Assembly (NCBI GenBank): GCA_023374045.1
Contig: CM041780.1
Location: forward strand, 93,405,005 to 93,469,004
DNA: 64,000 bases
DNA from: Limonium bicolor
Lineage: Eukaryota; Streptophyta; Magnoliopsida; Caryophyllales; Plumbaginaceae
Reading direction: 5' to 3'
Positions 1-11,544 of the stretch are shown here, one piece after another (position 1 is the stretch's first letter; each line of letters begins with the position of its first letter). Under the pieces are notes generated by a model. The model searched no databases. It was given only the letters and a program-made list of their open reading frames with translations, and was not told the origin of the DNA. The position numbers and the translations under genes are program-made.

Positions 1-3000
1 CCTTCTTCCTCCTTACAATTCCCAAATCCATTACTCAGGGTCTCTACATACCATACCATACCAATGTACTATAATTATTCCAATCCGCATTACTACCAAC
101 CATCTGGTTCCTTATTACAAAATTTATACATACATACAATGCAAAGCTATCCCCAAAGCCATGCAATACACATACAATCCCGCAGGCGCTCAGGTCATCT
201 AGACACGGGACTCCTCTATGTCCCGCTGCCCTTGGAATAATACAACGTAATATACTACTATCTTCTCCCGTACCAGCTTCCAACAAATACTTAGTCTCCA
301 GTCTATGGAAAATCCTTCCCCACGACTACATAGAAATCCTTCTAAAACATACAACTCCAGATTCCAATTTATGTTCATTACTTCTATCCTATGTGTGATT
401 CTTGTGACCACTTGAGGGGAGCTTCAAGAATCATTCGACCCTGATGTGATCAGCATCAGTGTTGAACTATCTTTCCACCCCAATTTGTGTTCGGTTTCCC
501 TTGATCTGATCAGGATCAAGTTCGACTTCCCACATCAGTTTCAAATAAGCAATTAATTAGTTGTTTTCATTTTCTATCTTTTTACTCTTTCTAGTCGTGA
601 TACGAATTCATACATCTCCAAAGGATGGAATCACTCCATCGATCATCCTCACTCTACTTCCCGAATGCTTTACTCCATGGTTCAATACCTAATGCTCATT
701 TCATCAACCTTCACTACTTCCATCCATTACTCACCATCATCTCCAATATTCTAACTAAGGAATACTATACTTATAAGATTTAGTTGACTTCAATTACTTC
801 AAATAATTTACTTACGATTCCACTACTCATAGACTTCCTTCATCTACTATCCTCATTCCTTTCGTACTACTTCTTCAAGGGCTACAATACTTGTGGAGCT
901 CCGTCCACTACTCATTACTTTTCTTTTACTAATACTCTTACATTGGTGTTACAAGATGGGTATATTCCTCCTATGGTATTTGCATGTCTAATGCCTAGTT
1001 ACCATAATTACAATATGAATGAGTACTTATGTTTATTTAACATAGTATCAATCATCAATTTGGTTCTCATTTGTGCTATGCACATTATGGTTTATGTGTT
1101 TTATCCACAAAACTTACATTAAGCGGTTTTCGCTCTACCCCCCTTAAAAGGGATTACGCCCACGTAATCTACCATATGTTATTATTGAACATTGGTTATT
1201 TATTCCGGGCACTCTGAAGCGTTTTAGCTTCTTTCCGGTTTATTACATAATTACCCTTGTCAAAGGGTCTTAATCATAACGATGGTTTAGTCTTTGCACC
1301 AAGGATTCCTATATGAGTTTATTTAACTCATAGTTAATTCGGTTCCAGCCTATTAGGCTTCAAGGCATTACTAGCCATTTTGCTATACTTACTAGGTATA
1401 TTATCTCCTAGCTAGGGCCCACTAGCTTCTGCTGCGCGACCCTGATACTCGGGTTATTCACCCTTCTTGTTATCCTTAATGTGCTATACATCACCTTCTT
1501 ATCCGTCTATTATGGGAATAAGGTTTACTAAACAAATGTGGTATTCTTTCACCGTGTTTGGACTCAATGAGTTTAAGATTTATAACCAGCTCTCTGGTGA
1601 TTTTCTGCACATGTTATTCGTGCTTCTACGATTATTCGTTAAGTTCCTCCAACTTATTGTCAGGCGAGGTTAAGTCACCACTTAACTGTAGTGCTTCCTC
1701 TGTTGTCACTAGCTTCTAAATTATACCAGTTCTTCTGGTTCAGTACAAGTGTTCTTCACTTGTATGACCTTGCATTTTCTGTGCGTCGGTCCTAGTGACT
1801 TTCTTGTATCTCCTTTCACCTTATATTCCAATGGAATTCACATCTTGTGATTACTAGTGTGTTGTACCCTCTTCGTGCTTCTTTGGCCTTAGGCCGCACT
1901 GTATGTTGCTAAGCTTGCTTGACTGGCTTATGCCATGTTTGTGGTGAAAGGAAGGATTTACTACGGTTTACATTCTCCATATCCCTAACCATCTCATTAG
2001 ATCATTAGCTGAACAAGTGCAATGCCAAAACACTCAGTCATACAGAGTGCAGAGGCGTAAACGCTTGACAGTAAGTCACTTATGTGATAGGAAAGAATAT
2101 TTCTGTGTGTCATCTCGTATTTATACTCCGTGTCATTATCTGCTACTTCCTCATATCGGTCGCTTGTTGCGCACCGTATTCTTACTCATTATACAACATC
2201 GTTTTTACTGACTCCGTTACTGTAGTAGTTTCTCTTTACTCACTGTTACTATCATTGGCACCATTTCTTATGGTGTGTATACGCTGAGGGCTTCCTATAT
2301 TCGTGTATATGACGGTTGTCGTAGCATACCGCGGTATTATAATTCTAATGTGAAGATGTTCTTCCACTTTAGGTTTCATGTGTAGGTTAGCTTACCTCAT
2401 ATTCGTCATCCTTTGTGATACAATTTACCAGGTATCTTGGTTGACCAAGGATGAGATGACTCATCGGGTCATAAGCTCTCTTGAGCGTTAGTCATTCGTG
2501 GTGCTCAATGTGTATTCACATAGATTGTTCCTGACAATTATTGTCTTTCCAGTGCTGAGCATTGGTTATAGGCTCTAGCTGTGTAGTTCCACTTGTATGC
2601 ATATCACCGGGACATCCCAAGAACTCTAGGGGTTTTCTGGTCCCGTTCTCTAATTGAAGAGTATTTCATCACTGACAGGTGAAATTTCTTGTTGAGGGGT
2701 TGTCTCCACTCATAGGTCTCCTGACAAGGTTATCATGTTGGTGTTTATACAACGGTTCACCACATGCTTGAGTGCATATGGAGTATGCTTACTCCTTAAG
2801 TCGTAATGGTTTGGAAAATCTCATTTCCTTATTCCATCGCCCCTTGACAATATTTATAAGCGTAGGCTTATTGTTATAATAGATGGAAGCCTTTCCAAGG
2901 GTTCACATCTTCACCACATTGGTGGTCTTTGGCTAACGAGGGGGTACCTTCCCTTGGGTTTCTCGTAGTGTCCAAGTGTGGACTAGGCCAATGTTGGCAT

Positions 3001-5603
3001 TATCATGATTCTTATGCCTCTGTGCTACCATTGCTACATAAGGCATGAAGGTAATTAAAAGCTTGTCAACTGTATACTAGACTGATGCTCTAGTGACAGT
3101 GACACTGAGTTGGCCATTACTCCAAGCCACTCATAAGGTTGGGTTTGGATCGATGGTCCAGTTGTTGATTTCTTGTCGTACGAGGCAATATCTCTTGCAG
3201 GTCTTGTTAACAATTGGTGCCGGTTTTGCAACCGTTTAAGTTTATATAACGTATTTGGTTTACGACTTCTGAGCCGTGTTGCTGCAAGCTATGCTCTTTG
3301 CAAGCTGCTTATACATGTTTCCACTCCATGTATACCGTCATAGGTTGGAGATATTATTGGGCTCCATGGTAAGTCGTGGCATCACGCTTCTGTTCATAGG
3401 AGACTCTCAGGCAATCTGGTGCTGATCAGTGCCTTTTGTAGTCTAGGGTATTTCCTGTTAAGTGAAATCCCTTTGGTGTCCTAACCGAATGTTCCTTCTA
3501 GCTCATGTGCTCTTATCATGACGCTTGTTCAACTGCTGTTATCTCAGACACCCTTCAAGGATTGCTCCTGAGTGCTGTTAGTTGTGCCGTTACATCCGGC
3601 TAATGTTTACGATATGTTGTGTCTACTATACCGCCTTGTGGTATTGTATTTGAGTTATTCCCTTTTGGTTTATAACGTCTCCCGTCGTTGGGTAGACCGT
3701 TTACACCTTCTCCTAGTGTTCTTAACTAGGTTTACATTCTTTTCCAATGATGGATTTTACTTTATGGTGATCTTGTGATTGCTCTTGGGAGTTCTGTTCC
3801 GTTTGTCGAGCATTGTGGTGTTCACATTAGGCAACTGCCTTACTGTGTTGAGGCTGGGTATGCTTTCCAGCTGTCATATATTTGCTTGATGTCTTTGAGA
3901 CATACCCAATGTCTATACTTATCAGTCTGTGCTCTTTGCACTTCTTAGTCCTTACTCCTTATTTTCCGATGGATTCTCTGAGTTCTTTATACTTGTTCCT
4001 TAACTGAGTTTCCTTCTCCTTGATGGTCTATGGTGTCCAGTTGTTCTGGTTAAAATTCACTCATGGTCCGTAGAACGGAGTTGACTACTTCCCGTGTTTC
4101 GTACACTACATGTATACATACGTGGGGTACCATGTTGATACGTTACCACTTACCCAACTATATGTCGGGCCCGCAAGCTCCTTCGGAGTGCGGTTGTCCC
4201 ACATCCCGTAACGGGTACACTCGTAGTGTTCGTCACACGCCTAGGTGAAGTATTCTATTACCAACTCCTCTTGTATCATTCTTTGATACTCACCGTAATT
4301 CGGTTGGCTTGGTTTAAAATTCATGGTTTTAAAGAAAGGTCGTGGTCTTAAAAGAAAAATTTTGGGCTTTAAAATTATGGTTCGGTGTTAAAGGCAGTTT
4401 CTCATGGCATCGCCATGTTTGAGGTCTCGACCAAGTCTAGTTCCTCGCTGACTGGTATGTACTAAATACAGTGGTCGGGCCGTTAGGCCTTTCCAAGGTT
4501 CCATTCCTTCAGTTTCAGGATTTGTGATCTCATAGTTGCTTCATTGTAGTCACGGTACATTACTATGTACCTGTGGTGTGTTAGAGTTTATTTACGTATC
4601 TCTGTCCTTACTGCACTTGCCGTGGCAAGTGCGTGGTACTGATGGTTTTTGGGTAATCCTATACCAATCTTGGTAGGGTTTCCGCTTGCATTTGGTAGTC
4701 TTGTCGACTCTTCCTTTGATCTTATTGATCTACAATTGGTATGCTCGATCCTTTAGGTAGCTTCTTGGTGGTCTAGACATGGCTGTCGTAGATCTGGGTA
4801 CTCCTCCAATCCTGGGAGATTCCCACTCTATTTGGTTTAGTGTCGTTCCTTGTGGCTCGTTCCCACACATTTGTGGTGGTCACTGAGCCTTCCTTGTTTA
4901 GGCACTACTCTTGTAGTCCTACTGGATTATATCTCATGGTTGTTCTCGTAGTTGTCTGAGCTATATTGGCCAGGTATTGCAACCTTAATGGCGTCGTAAT
5001 TCTGGAGTTAACCGCTTCCGACTATGTCCTTAGTCGGCTAGCATACCGTTGGTGGTATTATTCAAGTATTACTATCCCGTAGACTTGTGTCTCGGTTGTT
5101 TGCTGCTCCCTTTTTCATTCCGTTGCACGGTTAGTGCTTCTGTCCTGCTATTGGTTGACTAGCTAGGTTTCGCGACTGCTAAGCACGTCGCCCCATGCTG
5201 TTGCATGTTGTAGTCTCCTTATGGTTGGAGTTCTCATTCTTCCGCCATTAAGTGCGGGCATTGTTGTCCAACCGGGATCCATCTCCGGGACTTCCAGTTC
5301 TCGGCATCTCCTACGTGTCGGTTCTTGTTTACCGTGTGATTATTTCACAACTGCCAGGTCGGGTTTTCCCCGAGGATGAGAAGGCTCCTCTTCTCCCTGG
5401 CGTCTTTTCCCAAGTTATACAATGGGGTTCGCGGCGGGCGGGACTGGTATTGTAGGTATCCAGTACTCACCGGTAGTTCCTAACTAGCATATCTCTAATG
5501 TTAACACTCAGCCCTTAGCCCTAAGCTTCTAATTCCTAACTCGGTATTCCTAAGCTCGGTATTTCCAGTCATCAGAGCGATAATTCGCTCCGATACCACT
5601 TTT
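1..5603 (-). mobile_element. Internal domain of LARD-like LTR element A (partial, non-coding)
   Basis: The stretch lies immediately inside a primer-binding site and LTR at its right end, so the element reads on the minus strand; its 3' LTR lies left of the window. It aligns patchily with the internal domain of element B: the block starting GATGTGATCAGCATCAG near 440 recurs near 21200, and the block at 2022-2066 (CACTCAGTCATACAGAGTGC and onward) recurs near 22600. Neither strand has an ORF beyond about 110 codons, and none resembles gag, protease, RT, RNase H or integrase. Instead the sequence is dense in short hairpins, for example 1152-1169, 1313-1331, 1669-1686, 1745-1763, 2460-2465 pairing 2450-2455, and 2780-2795. 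This fits a Large Retrotransposon Derivative: mobilised in trans, with no coding capacity of its own. The coding-free state is seen; the LARD label is inference. Confidence 0.75.
5587..5598 (-). promoter_or_regulatory. Primer-binding site of element A (initiator tRNA-Met type)
   Basis: On the minus strand this reads TGGTATCGGAGC, one mismatch from TGGTATCAGAGC, the complement of the 3' end of plant initiator tRNA-Met. It sits five bases from the LTR end. This fixes the element orientation as minus and the LTR/internal boundary at 5603/5604. Confidence 0.85.
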
Positions 5604-5705
5604 TGTAACACCCCTACCATTAATGTTGTGCTTACCGTCCAATCTCCTTACACATCAGATACACGCAGTGGATACATACTTACATAATGAGGGTGATACA
5701 AAGCC

Positions 5706-5727
5706 GTTAGTCACCCACGTGACTAAC
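5706..5727. promoter_or_regulatory. Conserved LTR hairpin, element A
   Basis: Arms GTTAGTCAC and GTGACTAAC form a perfect 9-bp stem around the loop CCAC, about 100 bp from the LTR edge next to the PBS. The equivalent hairpins are at 16070-16091 and 25426-25447 (B), 57269-57290 (C) and 59905-59918 (D), with different but still pairing stems. In element sense it would lie in U5 or late R of the transcript, so an RNA role is plausible but unproven. Confidence 0.6.
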
Positions 5728-7203
5728 AAGGCTACTGCTACTACATACAGCATCGGTCTGATGGACCGGAATCCCGAGTGTTACATATCTACCATACACA
5801 CTCCGTATACCAATAAATGCTACAATCTTCCATTCGATACAATACTTCAAATACAATACAATATAATCCACATACCGAGTTTACTAAGATCCTTATACAA
5901 GTATACTACCTCTTCCAAGTTCATACGTACTCACTAAGAGACTACTTACTACCCGTTCCTCACAAGCTTGCTTCTAAATACAAGGGTGTGCCTCCGGTCT
6001 CTTACCTTGACCACACCCGCTTCGGTACCTGCACACTAAAAACGTTCCCCCGAAGGGGTCAGCTTTCACCGAGCATGATAACCGCATACCCCGCGTACTA
6101 GTGAGGGTACGCCGACCACTTGGTTGAATACATGCGGTTGATTTCATTCAAACATACATGCATACATGCTCTTATACATAATATTACAATACATTACGCA
6201 AGACATACACACATACATACACTTCATTACATACAAGAAGTACAACATAAACCATTCAATACATACTCACCTTTTTCCGAATTACACATACACATTACAT
6301 ACACAATACACAATTCTTGTTAGCTTCATTGGTCCACCCGGGTTAATCGGGTGGAGATTACTCTTTTACTCGTTACTTCATACATACGCATACATACTCA
6401 TACTCATACTCATACATACTTACTTACTCTTACTCTTACTCATGTTAAGTCGTCGGGACCTCCGGCCCTGGGGACTACTCCGTCCCACCTCCGGGATTTA
6501 CTTGACTCACCAATCCGGGATGCTACCCATTTAAGGGATTTGGGCCGCGGACCAGTTTAAGAGTCAGGAATTGCAGCCAACCTCTTGTGACTCCGCATCC
6601 TCACGCGTGGCCGAAGCTATATCGGACTTCTACTCATTCCAGTTTACTCACTTAAGTTAGGAGTTAGGTAGTTAGGAATTAGCAGAAGTCATTCATACAA
6701 GCCACATACACAATTACTATGCTCAATACCCATTTATACAAAATGCAATACAATACTTAAGTACAATACAAGATTCGAATACAAGTCATCATCATTCATA
6801 TATTTCATGAATTATACAAACTATTGTTCAAGACAAATATCAAGAACAATGTAAACAAGCACGAGTAAGTGCAATATAATCCGATTCATGCATTTATCTT
6901 ATTAGGTGATCAAATAAGCACACAAATCGGGGTAACCAGATTAGGATACAGGGCATGAAGAAATCATACCTTTCACCGTTGTACTTGTATCCCAACGTTC
7001 CTCCGGTGTTCACAAATCAAGTTCCTATGATATACATATAATCGAATGATTACTCTAACTATCATGAACTCAATTCGATTACTCTTACATTCCCTAATTC
7101 ATACTTACTAAGTCTTTACATTCTTTACACTTATATTTCATTTACTTTCTTTTCATTACTTATCCATGGTTTACTTACATATATATACATGTATAGGGGG
7201 TGT

Positions 7204-7217
7204 ACATATACATATAC

Positions 7218-7256
<39 letters not shown>
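7204..7256. repeat. AT-rich microsatellite
   Basis: Run of TA and TATACA units inside the LTR of element A. Simple sequence; no further function visible. Confidence 0.9.
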
Positions 7257-7298
7257 CTAGTTATAATCCTATAGTTTTTTTTTTGTAAGTTATGGGTC

Positions 7299-7641
7299 GT
7301 CCGACCCAGCGTCCGACCCAAGCCCTGGGTCGGACCATTCCAGTAGATTACCGTTCTCTGAAATTCTCCCCGTCCGACCCAGCACTATTCCGTCTGACCC
7401 ATACCCTCTAGGTCGGACCGTTCCAGAAGGTTTCGGTCCCGCGTCCAAGCTCCGTCCGACCCACTGTCCGACCCAGACTCTGGGTCGGACGAAGTCAGGA
7501 GCTTCGACCTTGAAATTTTTTTTTTATGCCTGTCCGACCCACGTCCGATCCACGGCCCTGCGTCGGACCATTCCAGAAAGGTTTACCGTCGTTACTCAAG
7601 GCCTGTCCGACCCACGGTCTGACCCAGGCTCTAGGTCGGAC
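7299..7641. repeat. Hairpin-triplet array of element A (5 units)
   Basis: Word X is GTCCGACCCA and its reverse complement X' is TGGGTCGGAC. Each unit is X-X-X': 7299/7311/7326, 7372/7392/7411, 7454/7466/7481, 7532/7543/7559 and 7605/7617/7634. Unit starts are 73, 82, 78 and 73 bp apart. Units 1, 2 and 4 are followed by a TTCCAG spacer, which also follows units in element B although the word there is different. Each unit can form a 10-bp hairpin in two alternative ways. Confidence 0.9.
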
Positions 7642-9837
7642 GGTAGCAGAACCTTGCTACAACCCTTATTTTCTTTTCCCAATTTCACCCATCGCTTCCC
7701 CAATCTTCCTACATACATCCTAACATGTTTTAGTACCATTTAAACATTCTAAATCACCTTAATTCATCCACCAAATCCATTACTAAATCCATCAAACAAC
7801 CTACACAATTTCCTCACTTCCTTTCCATACTTACAATAGTTTTTCCACCCTTAAATGCTACAGATTTTTGTTCCAACCTCTAACACTCAATACTCCTATT
7901 ACCCATACCATTACTAGCATCACAAATACATCTCTAAGCAATTACAACATCTATACCCAAGTCCAACATTCGTTTTACTAAGTCTTGTACTCTCCTTCTT
8001 CCTAATTCCTCCAATGAAATCCAATACTTCTTGCTACAGATTTTCACCTTAATCTCTATCCTCCAACATTCCTTCAACTAATGCTACTCCTAGCATTCAA
8101 AATGCATTCCTTTACATCCTAGTTCTTCTCCCCACTCAACTCCTTTCCAATTCTGTTACAAAGTGGTTAACTGCACTCTAAGCTCTCCAAGTACACCTTG
8201 TTACTACCTAGGTTGTTTCCTCTTCTTACACAACTAAGTCCCCGGATTCCTAGACCAATTTTGACATGGTCTCCCCTGCATTTTTACACTCTCATCACAT
8301 TGTTTATTCACCCATTATCATCATCTCACCTGTTTTCAACAACATTAATACACAAGGCTTTCATATACAATTTCCAACACTAAACACTACCATAAATTCC
8401 TGCACAACATCTCATTCCCAAGCTAGTTTGTAACAGTTTTTAAAATTGTTTCCACGGGTTTAAAACACTTACATTCTCTTATATATACTTACTACTACTC
8501 AATACCATTTTCATTAAATTCAAACTTCTACAAATTTGTTACTACACATATATACAAGGCTACACAAAAGAGCATTCTTACCTTGTTTCTCCTCTAGATT
8601 TTCTTTCTCCTTCTTTCTTCTTCCTTCCTCTCTTTCTCCACCGGTTTAGCAAACAAATTCTCTACTCTACAACCCATATACATACATATTCAATACACTA
8701 AAAAACCTAGCTATTATTAAGCTTTAAGTAGGTTTTAGGGTTTAGAATTCTCATTACCTTGCAAGGGTGTAAATGAAGCTTGGAGTGGCTCAAGAACAAA
8801 ATTCCAACTCCACCAATAAGGCCAAAATCGGCTAGCATAAAGAAGCAAGCAAGGTTTTTAGTTTACATTTTTGTTTTGCCCTTGAGGCTTGGAATAGATG
8901 GAGTTTTTAAGAATATTTTTACCTCAATAGAACAAGGAGAAGGAGGGCCTTCTAATGGTGGTCTTGAAGCTCCAAATGGGACATACCCATAAAAATGAAA
9001 ATGTTGGTTTTCAAATTTTGAAAGGATGGAAATGTAGCTCTTGATAAGAGGATTCCAATGGTATACTTTTTATAATTTTTGGAAGAGATTTGAGGGGGTT
9101 ACAAGAGGAGAGAAGAGAGGTTTGTGTGGGTTCTCTTATTTCACCATGGAAATCGGTTGAGAGGTAGAAGAAGAAGAAAAAGAGAGAGTGAGGGTGAGTG
9201 TGTTCACGTGAGAGAAGAGAGAATAGAGATAGGAGGAGAGTGGTGAGTGAGTGAATAAAGTGAGGAGAGTGTTTTACTTTATTGTTTTTGTCTTTTATTA
9301 ATAAGAGGAGAGTGTGAGGGAGTGTGAGGGGAGAGTCCCCATCGGACAACACACAGCCCTTATGGGTTTCTAAAATTCTATTTATAATATTGGACACATA
9401 AGTTTGTGTTATTTATGTTTCTACCCCACAACTTCCCGTTTTTGACAGTTTTTACTAATTTCTCGTTTTATTGATTTTATTGGTTCTAAAGCTTCACTAA
9501 TATTTATTAATTATTATTTATTTGACCAAAATTGTTACGAGTCTATTTGACCCGCTTAAAGTCACGTTTTCCCGGTTACCTCGAAAAACACGCTTTAAGG
9601 TTCGTTAGTGACTTTAATCCGTTTTAAGGATCCGTTTTCTTCGGGAGTCGTTCCCATATATTATTTAGGTCTTATTAAACCTTTGGAATCCATATAATAC
9701 TCTAACCGAGGTCTTATACCTCCTATGGTTATTTAACACTTATTTAGCGTTTTCCGCTTTTTAAGCGTTTATTTATTCTTTTGGATTTATTTTTCCTTAC
9801 CAGTATTAATTAGGTACCATTAGGCTCTGATACCATC

Positions 9838-10280
9838 TATAACGGCCCAGTCTTAACCCACATGTGTGATATTGTCCGCTTTGGGCCGCAACCCGCACGG
9901 TTTTGTTCTCGGGGTACCATCCCCAAAAGGCCTCACACAAGGGAAGAGTATCCCCACACCTATAAGGCATGGTTCGTGCTCTCTCCCGATCGATGTGGGC
10001 GGTGACCCCTACACTGGGTATCACACTCTACCCCCCTTGGGAGCCCAGCGTCCCCGCTGGCACACCGACCTGGGCCTGGCTCTTATACCATCTATACCAG
10101 CCCAGTCTTAACCCACATGTGTGATATTGTCCGCTTTGGGCCGCAGCCCGCACGGTTTTGTTCTCGGGGTACCATCCCCAAAAGGCCTCACACAAGGGAA
10201 GAGTATCCCCACACCTATAAGGCATGGTTCGTGCTCTCTCCCGATCGATGTGGGAGGTGACCCCTACACTGGGTATCACA
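9838..10280 (-). mobile_element. TRIM element (miniature LTR retrotransposon)
   Basis: Two near-identical 188-bp repeats at 9838-10025 and 10093-10280 flank only 67 bp. The inner segment holds both replication signals of an LTR element read on the minus strand: a polypurine tract AAGGGGGGTAGAG (10026-10038) beside the left LTR and a PBS TGGTATAAGAGCC (10078-10090) beside the right LTR. There is no room for coding sequence; long ORFs running through the LTRs are chance. It looks like one of the widespread plant TRIM/SMART families with an LTR ending in GGGCCGTTACA, but I cannot name it. The left flank carries an extra PBS-like copy (9823-9835) and there is no visible TSD. Confidence 0.85.
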
Positions 10281-11377
10281 TGGAGTGTTGGGTAGCAACA
10301 AGGACCAGATTTCCACTCTCCAAAGAAGCCAAAATTGGCTGGGCAAACAAGGAATAAGAGGTTCCAACTTAGAAATTTCTATTTTAGCAAATGAGGGTTA
10401 AAAATGCTAGTTTTTCGGATTTCTTTTTACCTTAGACCAACAAGGTGGAGAAGAGGCTTCTAATGGTGGTATTCTTCTTCAAAACCAAGAACACCCATGG
10501 AGATGAAAAATGCTTGTTTTAGGATTTGGAAAAGAGAGGGATGTTCTCCTTGATGAGAGGAACACAATGGTACAATTTTTGTGATTTTTGGTGGAGATTT
10601 GAGTAGCTAACAAGAGGAAAGAATATGGAGGCTGTTTTGGTTTCTTAAAATCGCCATTGGAGAGCTTGTTGGGGAAGAAGAAAAAATCAGAGAAAGAGAG
10701 GGGCTGCAGTACGTGAGTGATGAGAGGAAATGAGGGGAGTAGAAGAGAGAGTAGAATAAAGTAAGAGGTTACTTTATTAGTTTGTCCACTAGTGCATTAG
10801 GAAAAATTAAAAGAGTGAGAGAGAGCATATAAAATCGGCCCCCTCATCACTTCCTATAGATTTTTTATTTTTATTTCTAATAGTGGACACACTAGTTTAG
10901 TTTATTTACACTCTCACCGCACAACTTCCCATTTTTGACAGTTTTTACTATTTTCTTGTTTAATTGTTTTTATTGGTTCTAGACCTTCACTAATGTTTTT
11001 TAATGACTATTTGGTTGACCAAAATTGTTACGAGTCTATTTAACCCGTTTAAAGTCGCGTTTTCCCGGTTTCCTCGAAAAACGCGCTTTAAGATTCGTTT
11101 GTGGTTTTAATCCATTTTATGGATCCGTTTTCTTCGGGAATTGTTCCCTTATATTATTTAGGCCTTATTAAGCCTTTAGAATCCATATAATATGCTAACC
11201 GAGGTCTCATACCTCCTATGGTTATTTAACGCTTATTTAGCGTTTTTCGCTTTTTAAGCATTTCTTTATTTCTTTTGGATTTATTTTTCCTCACCAATAT
11301 TACTTAGGCATTATTAGGCTCTTAAATAAGGACTGGAATAATTTTAATCACTATATTTAAGTTCGGGGGGTATTTCA
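10281..11377 (-). mobile_element. Truncated LTR related to element A
   Basis: The stretch aligns with about 8777-9828 of element A, including AAAATTGTTACGAGTCTATT (11022 versus 9529) and the TTTCCCGGTT/CCTCGAAAAA block. It continues past the point where A is cut and ends in GGGGGGTATTTCA at 11377, the canonical outer end of this LTR superfamily (compare 29832). It is clearly diverged from A, so it comes from a different copy. Its beginning is replaced by the TRIM. Confidence 0.75.
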
Positions 11378-11544
11378 TAAGTGCTAGTCCTGCTAGAGAT
11401 GCAGACCATAAATCGAAAGAAAGGGAGGATATTCAATGGGACGCCATAGAGGGAGGGGAAGACGAAGAGAAGAGGCATGTGGAACTATTGCATGTCGCAT
11501 CTGGCATAAATGGAGGTGGTTGAGGGGAAGCAAATCGTCACAGT

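Larger units (their letters stand above)
5604..9828 (-). mobile_element. 5' LTR of element A (about 4.2 kb, end lost)
   Basis: The LTR starts with TGTAACACCC directly beside the PBS. It shares landmarks in the same order with the LTRs of B and C: a CAGCGG-like block, a hairpin with a CCAC loop at 5706-5727, the motif ATGCGGTT near 6132, a hairpin at 6334-6354, the block ATACAGGGCATGA near 6950, a palindromic array at 7299-7641, C/T-rich sequence, then a G/A-rich tract around 9100-9260. It stops at 9828 in the hexamer GGCTCT, where a TRIM element takes over; by comparison with 11278-11377 roughly 60 bp of the end are missing. The ORFs inside it have no protein-like composition and are not called. 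Confidence 0.8.

Noticed and set aside
44..1122. ORFs of 70-112 codons in the interior of element A
   Set aside because: No protein-like composition or motif, no conservation of frame with element B, and located in hairpin-rich non-coding sequence.
7510..7743. ORFs over the hairpin array of element A
   Set aside because: Translation of repeated GTCCGACCCA words; no independent support for coding.
9806..10357. Several overlapping ORFs of 70-83 codons with repeated proteins
   Set aside because: They are the two TRIM LTRs read through; the same protein appears twice because the LTRs are duplicated.
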